NCBI GenBank assembly: GCA_050942925.1 | Contig: JBMNOF010000121.1 | Span: 1-5,215 of the forward strand | Direction: 5' to 3' | Length of the DNA stretch: 5,215 nt | Source of the DNA: Spyradocola sp050942925 | GTDB lineage: Bacteria > Bacillota > Clostridia > Christensenellales > UBA1750 | Shown: positions 1 through 4,787 of the stretch, piece by piece | Layout: each line of letters begins with the position of its first letter | Position numbering within the stretch: the first letter of the stretch is position 1 | Notes under the pieces: generated by a model | The model's input: only the letters and a program-made list of their open reading frames with translations | What the model was told of the DNA's origin: nothing | Database searches by the model: none | Made by a program: the position numbers and the translations under genes

Positions 1-10
1 AAAATGACGC

Positions 11-46
11 AAAAAAGGCCCCCTGCATCGGCAGGGGGCGTTTTTT
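11..46. terminator. Bidirectional intrinsic terminator
   Basis: A perfect 9-bp GC-rich stem (18-26 with 31-39, GCCCCCTGC against GCAGGGGGC) closes an ATCG tetraloop. It is followed by a T run at 41-46 on the plus strand and preceded by an A run at 11-16, which is a T run on the minus strand. It should therefore work in both directions. On the minus strand it ends the flavodoxin transcript about 20 nt after the stop codon. On the plus strand it would serve a gene lying left of the window, which cannot be seen here. Confidence 0.9.
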
Positions 47-56
47 GCGCGCGCCG

Positions 57-569
57 CTAGTTTGCGCGGAGGCGATCCAGCAGCGCGGAAACGTCGCGCG
101 CGAGCGCGTCCAGATCCGCCTGGTCCGGGTGGGAGAGCGCGCGGTCGAAGTTCTCCAGCATGGGCTGGGCCTTTTGCGGGTCCGTCTGGGCGAGGGCTTC
201 GTACCGGGCCCGCACCGCCTGCGGCATCCTTCCCTGGCAGAGGAAGGTCCCCCGCAGGTCGTTGTCCGCGGAAAGGTTTTCCGCCATGCGCGTCCCGATC
301 TGCGCAAAGTAGGCCGGCGCGCCTCCAAAGCCGGCCGTTCCGAAGAGGTAGACCTGCTTGCCGTGCAGCCCGCCCAGGAATTGCGCGATCTCCGGACAGC
401 ACGTCCCCTTGTCCGTCCAGGAACCGACAAAGAGCAGGTCCGCCTGCGCGGCCTCCGCCGCCGGCGCCCCGCAGTAGAGCAGATCCTCCGCGGGAAGAAG
501 TCCCTCAATGCACCGGGCCAGCTGCGCGGTGTTCCCGGTCTTGCTGGAATAGACGATGGCGTAACGCAT
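57..569 (-). CDS. Small flavodoxin-domain protein (Flavodoxin_3 / BilS-like)
   Basis: A predicted cytoplasmic FMN-binding electron carrier of 170 aa, the usual length for a short-chain flavodoxin. The N-terminus MRYAIVYSSKTGNT is a first beta strand followed by the phosphate-binding loop S-S-K-T-G-N-T (residues 8-14). A second strand leads to VGSWTDKGT (about 48-56), where the loop flanking the flavin ring is expected. LFGTAGFGG (75-83) matches the third flavin loop, and FLCQGRMP (109-116) is typical of this subgroup. The start is ATG at 569, with GGAG six bases upstream; the open frame continues further upstream, but only as a shadow of the DUF1349 gene. It lies 77 nt downstream of the DUF1349 gene on the same strand and is probably co-transcribed with it. 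The pattern resembles proteins annotated as the flavodoxin BilS, associated with bilirubin reductase BilR, but no BilR-type gene is visible, so that specific role is unproven. The redox partner is unknown. Confidence 0.85.
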   Translation of the reverse strand: MRYAIVYSSKTGNTAQLARCIEGLLPAEDLLYCGAPAAEAAQADLLFVGSWTDKGTCCPEIAQFLGGLHGKQVYLFGTAGFGGAPAYFAQIGTRMAENLSADNDLRGTFLCQGRMPQAVRARYEALAQTDPQKAQPMLENFDRALSHPDQADLDALARDVSALLDRLRAN

Positions 570-646
570 AGTGCACTCCACTTCCTTTTTTCCTGGCGCA
601 AAACGGCGCCGGTTCTTGACGGCATGCCGTGCGCCGCCCGATCCCG
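570..646 (-). other. Intra-operon spacer with short inverted repeats
   Basis: This 77-nt gap separates the DUF1349 stop from the flavodoxin start. It holds a perfect 12-bp palindrome (ACGGCATGCCGT, 619-630) and a weak 5-bp stem (595-599 with 606-610). No U tract follows either in the minus direction, so neither looks like a terminator. I see no convincing promoter here either, which favours read-through from the DUF1349 gene into the flavodoxin. The flavodoxin Shine-Dalgarno (GGAG, 576-579) is at the end of the gap. The stems might act in mRNA processing, but nothing shows it. Confidence 0.4.
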
Positions 647-1237
647 CTAGCGATGGGCGGGCCAACGGCATTCCGTGATCTCCATGTTGCAGAACTCCGC
701 GCAGAAGGAGGAGTCCTCCGGGCTGCAGGCGTAGATGCCGAAGGCGATCTCGCCGCCGCCGTTCCACAGGTGGCAGATGCGCATTTGCTGGAACTGCACC
801 CCGTCCGCACTGCATTCCACGCAGTAGTCGCTCTCCCGGCGGCTGAGGCGGTACCACATCTCGTGGATTCCGGCCGGAATGTCGGTGGTGGCCCAGTCGG
901 AGTATCCGTGGTTCGTCACCACGCTCCCCAAGCGCTGAAAGCGCTCGTTTTCGTACTCGATCGAGGCCTTCAGCCAGTTTTCGCTGTCCAAGTACAGCGC
1001 GACGCCGCATTGGTCGAAGCGGCGCTTGCTGTCAAATCGCGTCTTGACCGTAAAGGAGAAATACGGCTGCGCGGTCCGCGCCTGCAGGACCGGGGCGCTG
1101 TCGTTTTGAAACCCGTAGTAGGTGCGCTGCCATAGGTCCGTGTGCGGCTCCGTGCGGATCTGCACCGCGTCCGCGGTGACCGTCGCCTCCTTGGGCTTTC
1201 GTGTCCAAAACAGGTCTTGAGAGAAAAAGCTCGCCAT
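647..1237 (-). CDS. DUF1349 family protein (concanavalin A-like fold)
   Basis: A 196-aa protein whose features match the DUF1349 family, small beta-sandwich proteins of the concanavalin A-like/lectin superfamily, some of which carry the name 'regulation of enolase protein 1' after a yeast relative. Supporting segments are the N-terminal TVTADAVQIRTEPHTDLWQRTYYGF (shown in part: residues 19-43), the core FDQCGVALYLDSENWLKASI (74-93), the strand carrying LGSVVTNHGYSDW (103-115), MWYRLSRRESDYCVECSADG (127-146) and the C-terminal FGIYACSP (166-173). There is no signal peptide or membrane segment, so it is probably cytoplasmic. Family members are thought to bind carbohydrate or related ligands, but the biochemical role is not established. 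Eight Cys residues is a fair number for its size. The start is ATG at 1237, with a strong GGAGGG eight bases upstream (1246-1251); longer in-frame extensions would run through the promoter region and are rejected. It is the first gene of a two-gene minus-strand unit with the flavodoxin. Confidence 0.85.
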   Translation of the reverse strand: MASFFSQDLFWTRKPKEATVTADAVQIRTEPHTDLWQRTYYGFQNDSAPVLQARTAQPYFSFTVKTRFDSKRRFDQCGVALYLDSENWLKASIEYENERFQRLGSVVTNHGYSDWATTDIPAGIHEMWYRLSRRESDYCVECSADGVQFQQMRICHLWNGGGEIAFGIYACSPEDSSFCAEFCNMEITECRWPAHR

Positions 1238-1263
1238 TTTGCACGCCCTCCTCTGTTTTTTGG

Positions 1264-1288
1264 CCCCTGGCCGCGCGGCGGGCAGGGG
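1264..1288 (-). other. Stem-loop at the 5' end of the DUF1349 transcript
   Basis: CCCCTG (1264-1269) pairs with CAGGGG (1283-1288), and a small GC palindrome (1270-1279) lies inside. The stem starts within a few bases of the start predicted from the minus-strand promoter and is followed in the transcript by an A run and the Shine-Dalgarno site. There is no U tract on the minus strand, so it is not an attenuator-type terminator. A 5' mRNA-protecting hairpin is the simplest reading. Confidence 0.45.
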
Positions 1289-1297
1289 ATCAAGAAA

Positions 1298-1326
1298 AGT
1301 ATACCGGGAATCCGGCTGTTTTTCAA
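1298..1326 (-). promoter_or_regulatory. Sigma-A-type promoter for the DUF1349-flavodoxin unit
   Basis: On the minus strand, TTGAAA (1321-1326) and TATACT (1298-1303) are separated by exactly 17 bp. This is five of six matches to each of the -35 and -10 consensus boxes. The predicted start is near 1291, giving a leader of about 54 nt before the ATG at 1237. The local AT richness stands out from the GC-rich surroundings. Confidence 0.75.
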
Positions 1327-1372
1327 CCCCCTCGGGCTTCCGCGCGCGTTGGACCCTCTGCTTCGAAAAAAT

Positions 1373-1401
1373 TTGACATCGTTCGGCAGGAGGCGTACCA
1401 T
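1373..1401 (+). promoter_or_regulatory. Sigma-A-type promoter for the aminopeptidase gene
   Basis: A perfect -35 box TTGACA (1373-1378), a 17-bp spacer, then TACCAT (1396-1401) as a four-of-six -10 box. An A-rich stretch just upstream (1365-1371) could serve as an UP element. The predicted start is near 1408, leaving a leader of about 100 nt. It is divergent from the DUF1349 promoter, with about 46 bp between the two -35 boxes, so the two do not overlap but could share a regulator. Confidence 0.65.
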
Positions 1402-1414
1402 AAAAAAAGGAAAC

Positions 1415-1431
1415 CCTGCGCGTTGCGCAGG
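1415..1431 (+). other. Stem-loop at the 5' end of the aminopeptidase leader
   Basis: CCTGCGC (1415-1421) and GCGCAGG (1425-1431) form a perfect 7-bp stem with a 3-nt loop, starting a few bases after the predicted transcription start. No U run follows on the plus strand, so it would not terminate. On the minus strand it is followed by a T-rich tract (complement of 1401-1413), so it could block antisense transcription. A 5' stabilising hairpin is equally possible. Confidence 0.45.
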
Positions 1432-1476
1432 ACCCCGGCGGCGCAGATTCAGCCGACGTCCACCGCCCGGGAAGCG

Positions 1477-1488
1477 TTTGCCGGCAAA
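1477..1488. promoter_or_regulatory. 12-bp perfect palindrome, possible operator or leader stem
   Basis: TTTGCCGGCAAA is a perfect palindrome in the leader, 23 nt before the aminopeptidase start codon and just upstream of its Shine-Dalgarno site. A two-fold symmetric site here could bind a dimeric regulator. In RNA it has no loop and would be a poor hairpin. No regulator gene is in the window to pair with it. Confidence 0.25.
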
Positions 1489-1499
1489 GAACAATTTGC

Positions 1500-1505
1500 G
1501 AGGTG
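1500..1505 (+). promoter_or_regulatory. Ribosome binding site that fixes the pepC start
   Basis: GAGGTG sits six bases before ATG 1512. An in-frame GTG at 1503 could also start translation, but it lies inside this Shine-Dalgarno element and has no good site of its own. The ATG is therefore the start. Confidence 0.75.
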
Positions 1506-1511
1506 CCGAAC

Positions 1512-2840
1512 ATGAAACAGGCAAAACCCATCACCCCGGCCATGATCGCCGAATTCAAGGCCAGCTACGACGCCGACAAGTCGGCCCGTGTCCTGACCGC
1601 CGCCGCTTGCCATAACCCCTTGAGCAAACTGGCGCTGGACCCCATGGCCACCGCCAAGCTGGAAACCACCTTCTCCGTGGAGGTCAAGACCCGCGGCGTC
1701 ACCATGCAGAAGAAGAGCGGCCGCTGCTGGCTGTTCGCCTCGATGAACGTGATGCGCGAAATCGTGGCGGAGACCTGCAACCTGGAGAAGTTCGAGCTCT
1801 CGGGCAACTGGCTGGGCTTCTGGGACAAGCTGGAGAAGATGAACTTCTTCCTGGAGAGCGTCCTGGACTGCGCCGATCTCCCGGTGGCGGACCGCACCCT
1901 GGACTGGGTGCTCAACGGCATCAACGACGGCGGACAGTGGGACATGATGGTGAGCCTCGTCAAGAAGTACGGCATCGTCCCCGCCAGCGTCATGCCGGAG
2001 ACCGAACAGTCCTGCAACACGCGGGAGCTGATGCGCCTGCTCAACACCAAGCTCCGCAAGGACGCCGTGGAGCTGCGGGCCCTCGTCGCGGCGGGCAAGG
2101 ACGCCGCCGCCCGCAAGGAGGAGATGCTGGCCGAGCTGTTCCGCGCGCTGTGCATCTGCTTCGGCCGCCCCGTGGACAAGTTCGACTTCTCCTACACCGA
2201 CAAGGCGGGCGTCTACCACGTGGACCGCGGCCTGACCCCGAAGGCCTTCTATGAGAAGTACATCGGCCTCAAGCTGGAGGACTACGTCAGCCTCATCCAC
2301 GCCCCCACCAGCGACAAGCCCTTTGGCCGCACCTTTACCGTCAAGTACCTGGGCAATGTCGTCGAGGGAACGGTCCGCCATTTCAACCTGCCGATGGAGG
2401 AGATCAAGCGCCTGGTCATCCAGCAGCTCCAGTCGGGCGAGCCGGTCTGGTTCGGCAGCGACTGCGGCCAGTTCGCGGACCGCGACGACGGAATTTGGGC
2501 GCCCGAGTGCTTCCTGTACGGCGAGACGCTGGGCGGGCTCGACCTGCACATGACCAAGGCCGAGCGCCTGGACTACCGCGACAGCGCCATGAACCACGCC
2601 ATGGTCCTGTGCGGCGTCAACTTGGACGAAAACGGCAAGCCCGACCGCTGGAAGATCGAGAACAGCTGGGGCGAGGAGGCCGGCAAGAAGGGCTACTTCG
2701 TGGCCAGCGACGCCTGGTTCGACGAGTTCGTCTACCAGGCCGTTGTGAACCGCCGCTTCCTGAGCGAGGACCAGCGCAAGGCGCTGGAGGCCGAGCCGAT
2801 CGAACTGGCGCCCTGGGACCCCATGGGCTCCCTCGCCTAA
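1512..2840 (+). CDS. pepC: Aminopeptidase C / bleomycin hydrolase family (peptidase C1B)
   Basis: A cytoplasmic cysteine aminopeptidase that removes N-terminal residues from peptides. At 442 aa it has the family's usual full length. The papain-type active site is complete: Gln66 for the oxyanion hole and catalytic Cys72 in MQKKSGRCWLFASMN (65-79), catalytic His362 in MNHAMVLCGVN (360-370), and Asn384 in WKIENSWGEE (380-389). The Gln-to-Cys spacing of six residues is as in papain. The C-terminus ends in APWDPMGSLA, the conserved tail that in this family reaches into the active-site cleft and enforces aminopeptidase specificity; family members form hexamers with the active sites facing a central cavity. 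There is no signal peptide. The gene has its own promoter (1373-1401), a leader of about 100 nt and a strong terminator 33 nt after the stop, so it is probably monocistronic. Long open frames antisense to it are codon-bias shadows. Confidence 0.97.
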   Translation: MKQAKPITPAMIAEFKASYDADKSARVLTAAACHNPLSKLALDPMATAKLETTFSVEVKTRGVTMQKKSGRCWLFASMNVMREIVAETCNLEKFELSGNWLGFWDKLEKMNFFLESVLDCADLPVADRTLDWVLNGINDGGQWDMMVSLVKKYGIVPASVMPETEQSCNTRELMRLLNTKLRKDAVELRALVAAGKDAAARKEEMLAELFRALCICFGRPVDKFDFSYTDKAGVYHVDRGLTPKAFYEKYIGLKLEDYVSLIHAPTSDKPFGRTFTVKYLGNVVEGTVRHFNLPMEEIKRLVIQQLQSGEPVWFGSDCGQFADRDDGIWAPECFLYGETLGGLDLHMTKAERLDYRDSAMNHAMVLCGVNLDENGKPDRWKIENSWGEEAGKKGYFVASDAWFDEFVYQAVVNRRFLSEDQRKALEAEPIELAPWDPMGSLA

Positions 2841-2872
2841 GGCGCGCCCTCTTCCCTGCATAAATCCAAAGC

Positions 2873-2917
2873 GCCCCCGAACCCATGGCTTCGCCATGCG
2901 GTTCGGGGGCGTTTTTT
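2873..2917. terminator. Strong intrinsic terminator between convergent genes
   Basis: The stem has 11 bp (2873-2883 with 2900-2910) stacked on 6 bp (2884-2889 with 2893-2898), with one bulged C (2899) and a TTC loop. It is followed by six T at 2912-2917. This ends pepC transcription on the plus strand. In the minus direction the hairpin is followed by a weaker T-rich stretch (complement of about 2861-2870), so it probably also ends the quinone oxidoreductase operon. Confidence 0.92.
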
Positions 2918-2953
2918 GCGCCCAAAAGGCCTCGCGCGAGCCCGCAGGGCGGC

Positions 2954-3937
2954 TCACTCCACGGCCAGCACGACCTTTCCGACGTTTTCCCCCCGGTAGA
3001 GAATGTCCTGCGCCGCTTCCGCCTGCTCGATGGGCAAGACCTTGTAGAGGGTCGGCTTGATCTCCCCGGAGGCAACCTTGGGCCACACGGTTTTCACCAG
3101 CTCCGCCAGGATCCCGGCCTTGATCTGCGGCGCCTTGGACCGCAGCGTGCTGCCGACAATCCGCACGTTCCGCACATAGAGGGCCTTTAGGTCGATCTCC
3201 GACTTCGGGCCGGCCAGCGCCGCGATCAACACCCACCGGGCGCCGTAGTTCAGATGCGGCAGGCACGCCCCCATGCCGTTCCCGCCCAGGCAGTCGATGG
3301 CCACGTCCACGCCGTGGCCGTTCGCCAGCTCCTCCTGCAGAACCGCCACGAGATCCTCTTCGGCCGTGATCACCACCCGGTCGGCGCGCAGGTGCCGGAT
3401 TCTCCCGGCCTTTTCCCGGGTCCGGACCGTCGTGATCACCCGCGCGCCAAACGCCTTGGCCATCGGGATCAGCACGCTCGCGAGCCCGCTGGAGCCGGCG
3501 TTCATCAGCAGCGTGTTCCCCGGCTGCAGGCGGCCCTCGATGAAGAGGTTCAGATAGGAGGTGGCACAGGCCTCCGGCAGGGCCGCCGCCTCCACCATGG
3601 TGCAGTTCGGCGGCACCGGCATCAGCATGTCGTACCGGACGCTTACATATTGGGCGTAGCCCCCGCCGCCCAGGAGCGCGCACACCTTGTCGCCGACGCG
3701 GTAGTTCGACCGCCGTTTGGCGCCTTCCGCCATCTGCACGATCGTCCCCGCGATCTCCAGCCCCATCCACTCCGGACAGCCGGGTGGGGGAGGGTAGTCC
3801 CCCTCCCGCTGCATCAGGTCCGCGCGGTTCAGCGCCGCCGCTTCGATTCGGATCAGACAGTCCTCGTCCCCCAAAACCGGGTCCGGTACGTCCGTCCAGT
3901 GCAGATGTCGTTCCTTGTCCACCAGAATTGCCTTCAT
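2954..3937 (-). CDS. NAD(P)H quinone oxidoreductase, PIG3-type MDR family
   Basis: A 327-aa zinc-independent medium-chain dehydrogenase/reductase, full length for quinone oxidoreductases of the PIG3 (TP53I3) type, which reduce quinones or activated double bonds with NADPH. The N-terminal GroES-like domain carries LNRADLMQREGDYPPPPG (36-53), the subgroup hallmark, then MGLEIAG (58-64) and VGDKVCALLGGGGYAQYV (81-98). The Rossmann domain follows, with MNAGSSGLASVLIPMAKAFG (145-164) as the dinucleotide loop. Here Ala153 stands where the usual GVG motif has its second Gly. Arg172, after the second Rossmann strand, is compatible with NADPH preference. VRIVGSTLRSK (258-268) is also typical. No zinc-binding Cys/His set is seen. 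The ATG at 3937 has a perfect AGGAGG (3943-3948) five bases upstream; the earlier in-frame ATG at 3958 is less well placed. It is the last gene of the minus-strand unit, 79 nt after the dehydratase-like gene. The true substrate is not readable from sequence. Confidence 0.92.
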   Translation of the reverse strand: MKAILVDKERHLHWTDVPDPVLGDEDCLIRIEAAALNRADLMQREGDYPPPPGCPEWMGLEIAGTIVQMAEGAKRRSNYRVGDKVCALLGGGGYAQYVSVRYDMLMPVPPNCTMVEAAALPEACATSYLNLFIEGRLQPGNTLLMNAGSSGLASVLIPMAKAFGARVITTVRTREKAGRIRHLRADRVVITAEEDLVAVLQEELANGHGVDVAIDCLGGNGMGACLPHLNYGARWVLIAALAGPKSEIDLKALYVRNVRIVGSTLRSKAPQIKAGILAELVKTVWPKVASGEIKPTLYKVLPIEQAEAAQDILYRGENVGKVVLAVE

Positions 3938-4016
3938 GCCAACCTCCTGTGGCCGCATCCTCCCGCGGCCGTCCCCAAAGAAATCTCTCGCCCTGCAAAT
4001 CGCCCTGCCAAGCCCG
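3938..4016 (-). other. 79-nt operon spacer with a direct repeat and a stem-loop
   Basis: Between the dehydratase-like gene and the quinone oxidoreductase lie a 9-bp direct repeat, TCGCCCTGC at 3988-3996 and 4000-4008 (12-bp period), and a 6-bp inverted repeat (GGCCGC 3951-3956 with GCGGCC 3965-3970) just upstream of the oxidoreductase Shine-Dalgarno. No U tract follows the stem in the minus direction, so transcription probably continues. The stem could tune translation or mark a processing site; neither is shown. Confidence 0.4.
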
Positions 4017-4787
4017 TCAGGCGAGCGCGCCCCGCTGCAGGATCTCCCGCAGGGCCTTTACGTCGCGCAAAAGCGGCTGTGCCGGCGTTGCAAACGCATC
4101 GTGCTCGTGCACGCACAGATAGGTGCAGCAGCCCAGCTCCCCGCCGATGCGCCGCAAAATCGAGCACTCCCCGCCGCACAGGAACAGGAACGGGATCTGC
4201 AATTCGCGCTTGAGCATCGTGATGATCCGCAGGTTCTCGACCTGTTCCTCCATGGTCCGGGCGCCCGTGACGATCTTGCAGAGATCCGCGCCCCTGCGCT
4301 GGTGCTCCAGGGCGATTTCCAGCACCCGTTCCGCCGGCGTGTACACGCACACATGCGAGGACATCAGCACCTTTGCGCCCGCTTTGTGAATCGCCTCGAT
4401 CAGCGCGCGCTGCTTGGCAATGGCCTCGCCGGAAACGGCCAGCTCGTCGGGCTGCCGGTCAAAGGTGTCCCCGATCACGTCGCAGAGATCCGCCCCGCAT
4501 TCGGCCAGCTCCACCAGCTCCGCGGCCAGCTGCTCGTCCGTCTTTTCCGCGTTCTCCTTGCCGCGGTAGTTGGTGACGTAGACCGGCCTGTCCCCGGCGT
4601 GGGCGAACAACTCGCGGTAGACCTCCGGCTTGCGGTACGCCGGCTTCATCTGCTCAAACTGCATGCCAAACGCCTCCGCCCCCTCCGGAACGGAGAGATC
4701 CATCAGCTCGCAGACCCGCTGCGGAGTGTCCGCCTGCACCATCACCGTGAGCAGCGCCTGCGCGTTTCCAAAGAAGGAACCCTTCAT
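4017..4787 (-). CDS. Type I 3-dehydroquinate dehydratase-like protein (AroD family)
   Basis: A 256-aa protein, the normal length of type I dehydroquinases, which are TIM-barrel enzymes that dehydrate 3-dehydroquinate through a Lys Schiff base. The catalytic pair is present: His145 in VLMSSHVCVYTP (140-151), matching the family's SYHDF..TP, and Lys171 in GADLCKIV (166-173), matching ADIVKI. Also kept are Arg75 and Glu78 in TNYRGKEN (72-79), the Arg of LRRIGGELG (211-219, family SRL.GE.FG), and Gln237 near the C-terminus (TPAQP, 234-238). Not kept is the EWR motif of the second barrel strand: GAEAFGMQFEQ (36-46) aligns with Gly for the Glu and Gln for the Arg, two residues that bind the substrate. 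Ten Cys occur, five of them between 204 and 225. The start codon ATG directly follows the stop of the SDR gene. It may be a true dehydroquinase variant or an enzyme for a related substrate. The family is confident, the reaction is not; hence no aroD symbol. Confidence 0.85.
   Translation of the reverse strand: MKGSFFGNAQALLTVMVQADTPQRVCELMDLSVPEGAEAFGMQFEQMKPAYRKPEVYRELFAHAGDRPVYVTNYRGKENAEKTDEQLAAELVELAECGADLCDVIGDTFDRQPDELAVSGEAIAKQRALIEAIHKAGAKVLMSSHVCVYTPAERVLEIALEHQRRGADLCKIVTGARTMEEQVENLRIITMLKRELQIPFLFLCGGECSILRRIGGELGCCTYLCVHEHDAFATPAQPLLRDVKALREILQRGALA

Noticed and set aside
570..1010. An N-terminal extension of the flavodoxin to a 317-codon frame
   Set aside because: The flavodoxin fold begins at the internal Met of MRYAIVYSSKTGNT, which has its own Shine-Dalgarno. 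The extension lies in a shadow frame of DUF1349.
1388..1393. An AGGAGG motif that looks like a ribosome binding site
   Set aside because: It lies in the spacer between the -35 and -10 boxes of the pepC promoter, upstream of the predicted transcript start, and no start codon with a meaningful frame follows.
1411..1511. A riboswitch or attenuator in the roughly 100-nt pepC leader
   Set aside because: Only one short hairpin and one palindrome are seen. There is no terminator/antiterminator pair, no leader peptide, and no conserved riboswitch core that I recognise.
1238..1558. A longer DUF1349 protein starting near 1558
   Set aside because: The extension would cross both promoters and overlap the pepC start. 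The ATG at 1237 has a strong ribosome site, and the family fold starts after it.
2931..2955. Short inverted repeats (CTCGCGCGAG and a stem overlapping the oxidoreductase stop) as a separate terminator
   Set aside because: No T run follows in the minus direction close enough. The larger hairpin at 2873-2910 explains termination better.
1449..3998. An 849-codon open frame on the minus strand running antisense through pepC and into the oxidoreductase gene
   Set aside because: It is a stop-free shadow caused by GC-rich codon bias. Its translation is low-complexity (Gly, Ala, Arg, Val rich) with no recognisable domain, and it overlaps two clear genes and a strong terminator.
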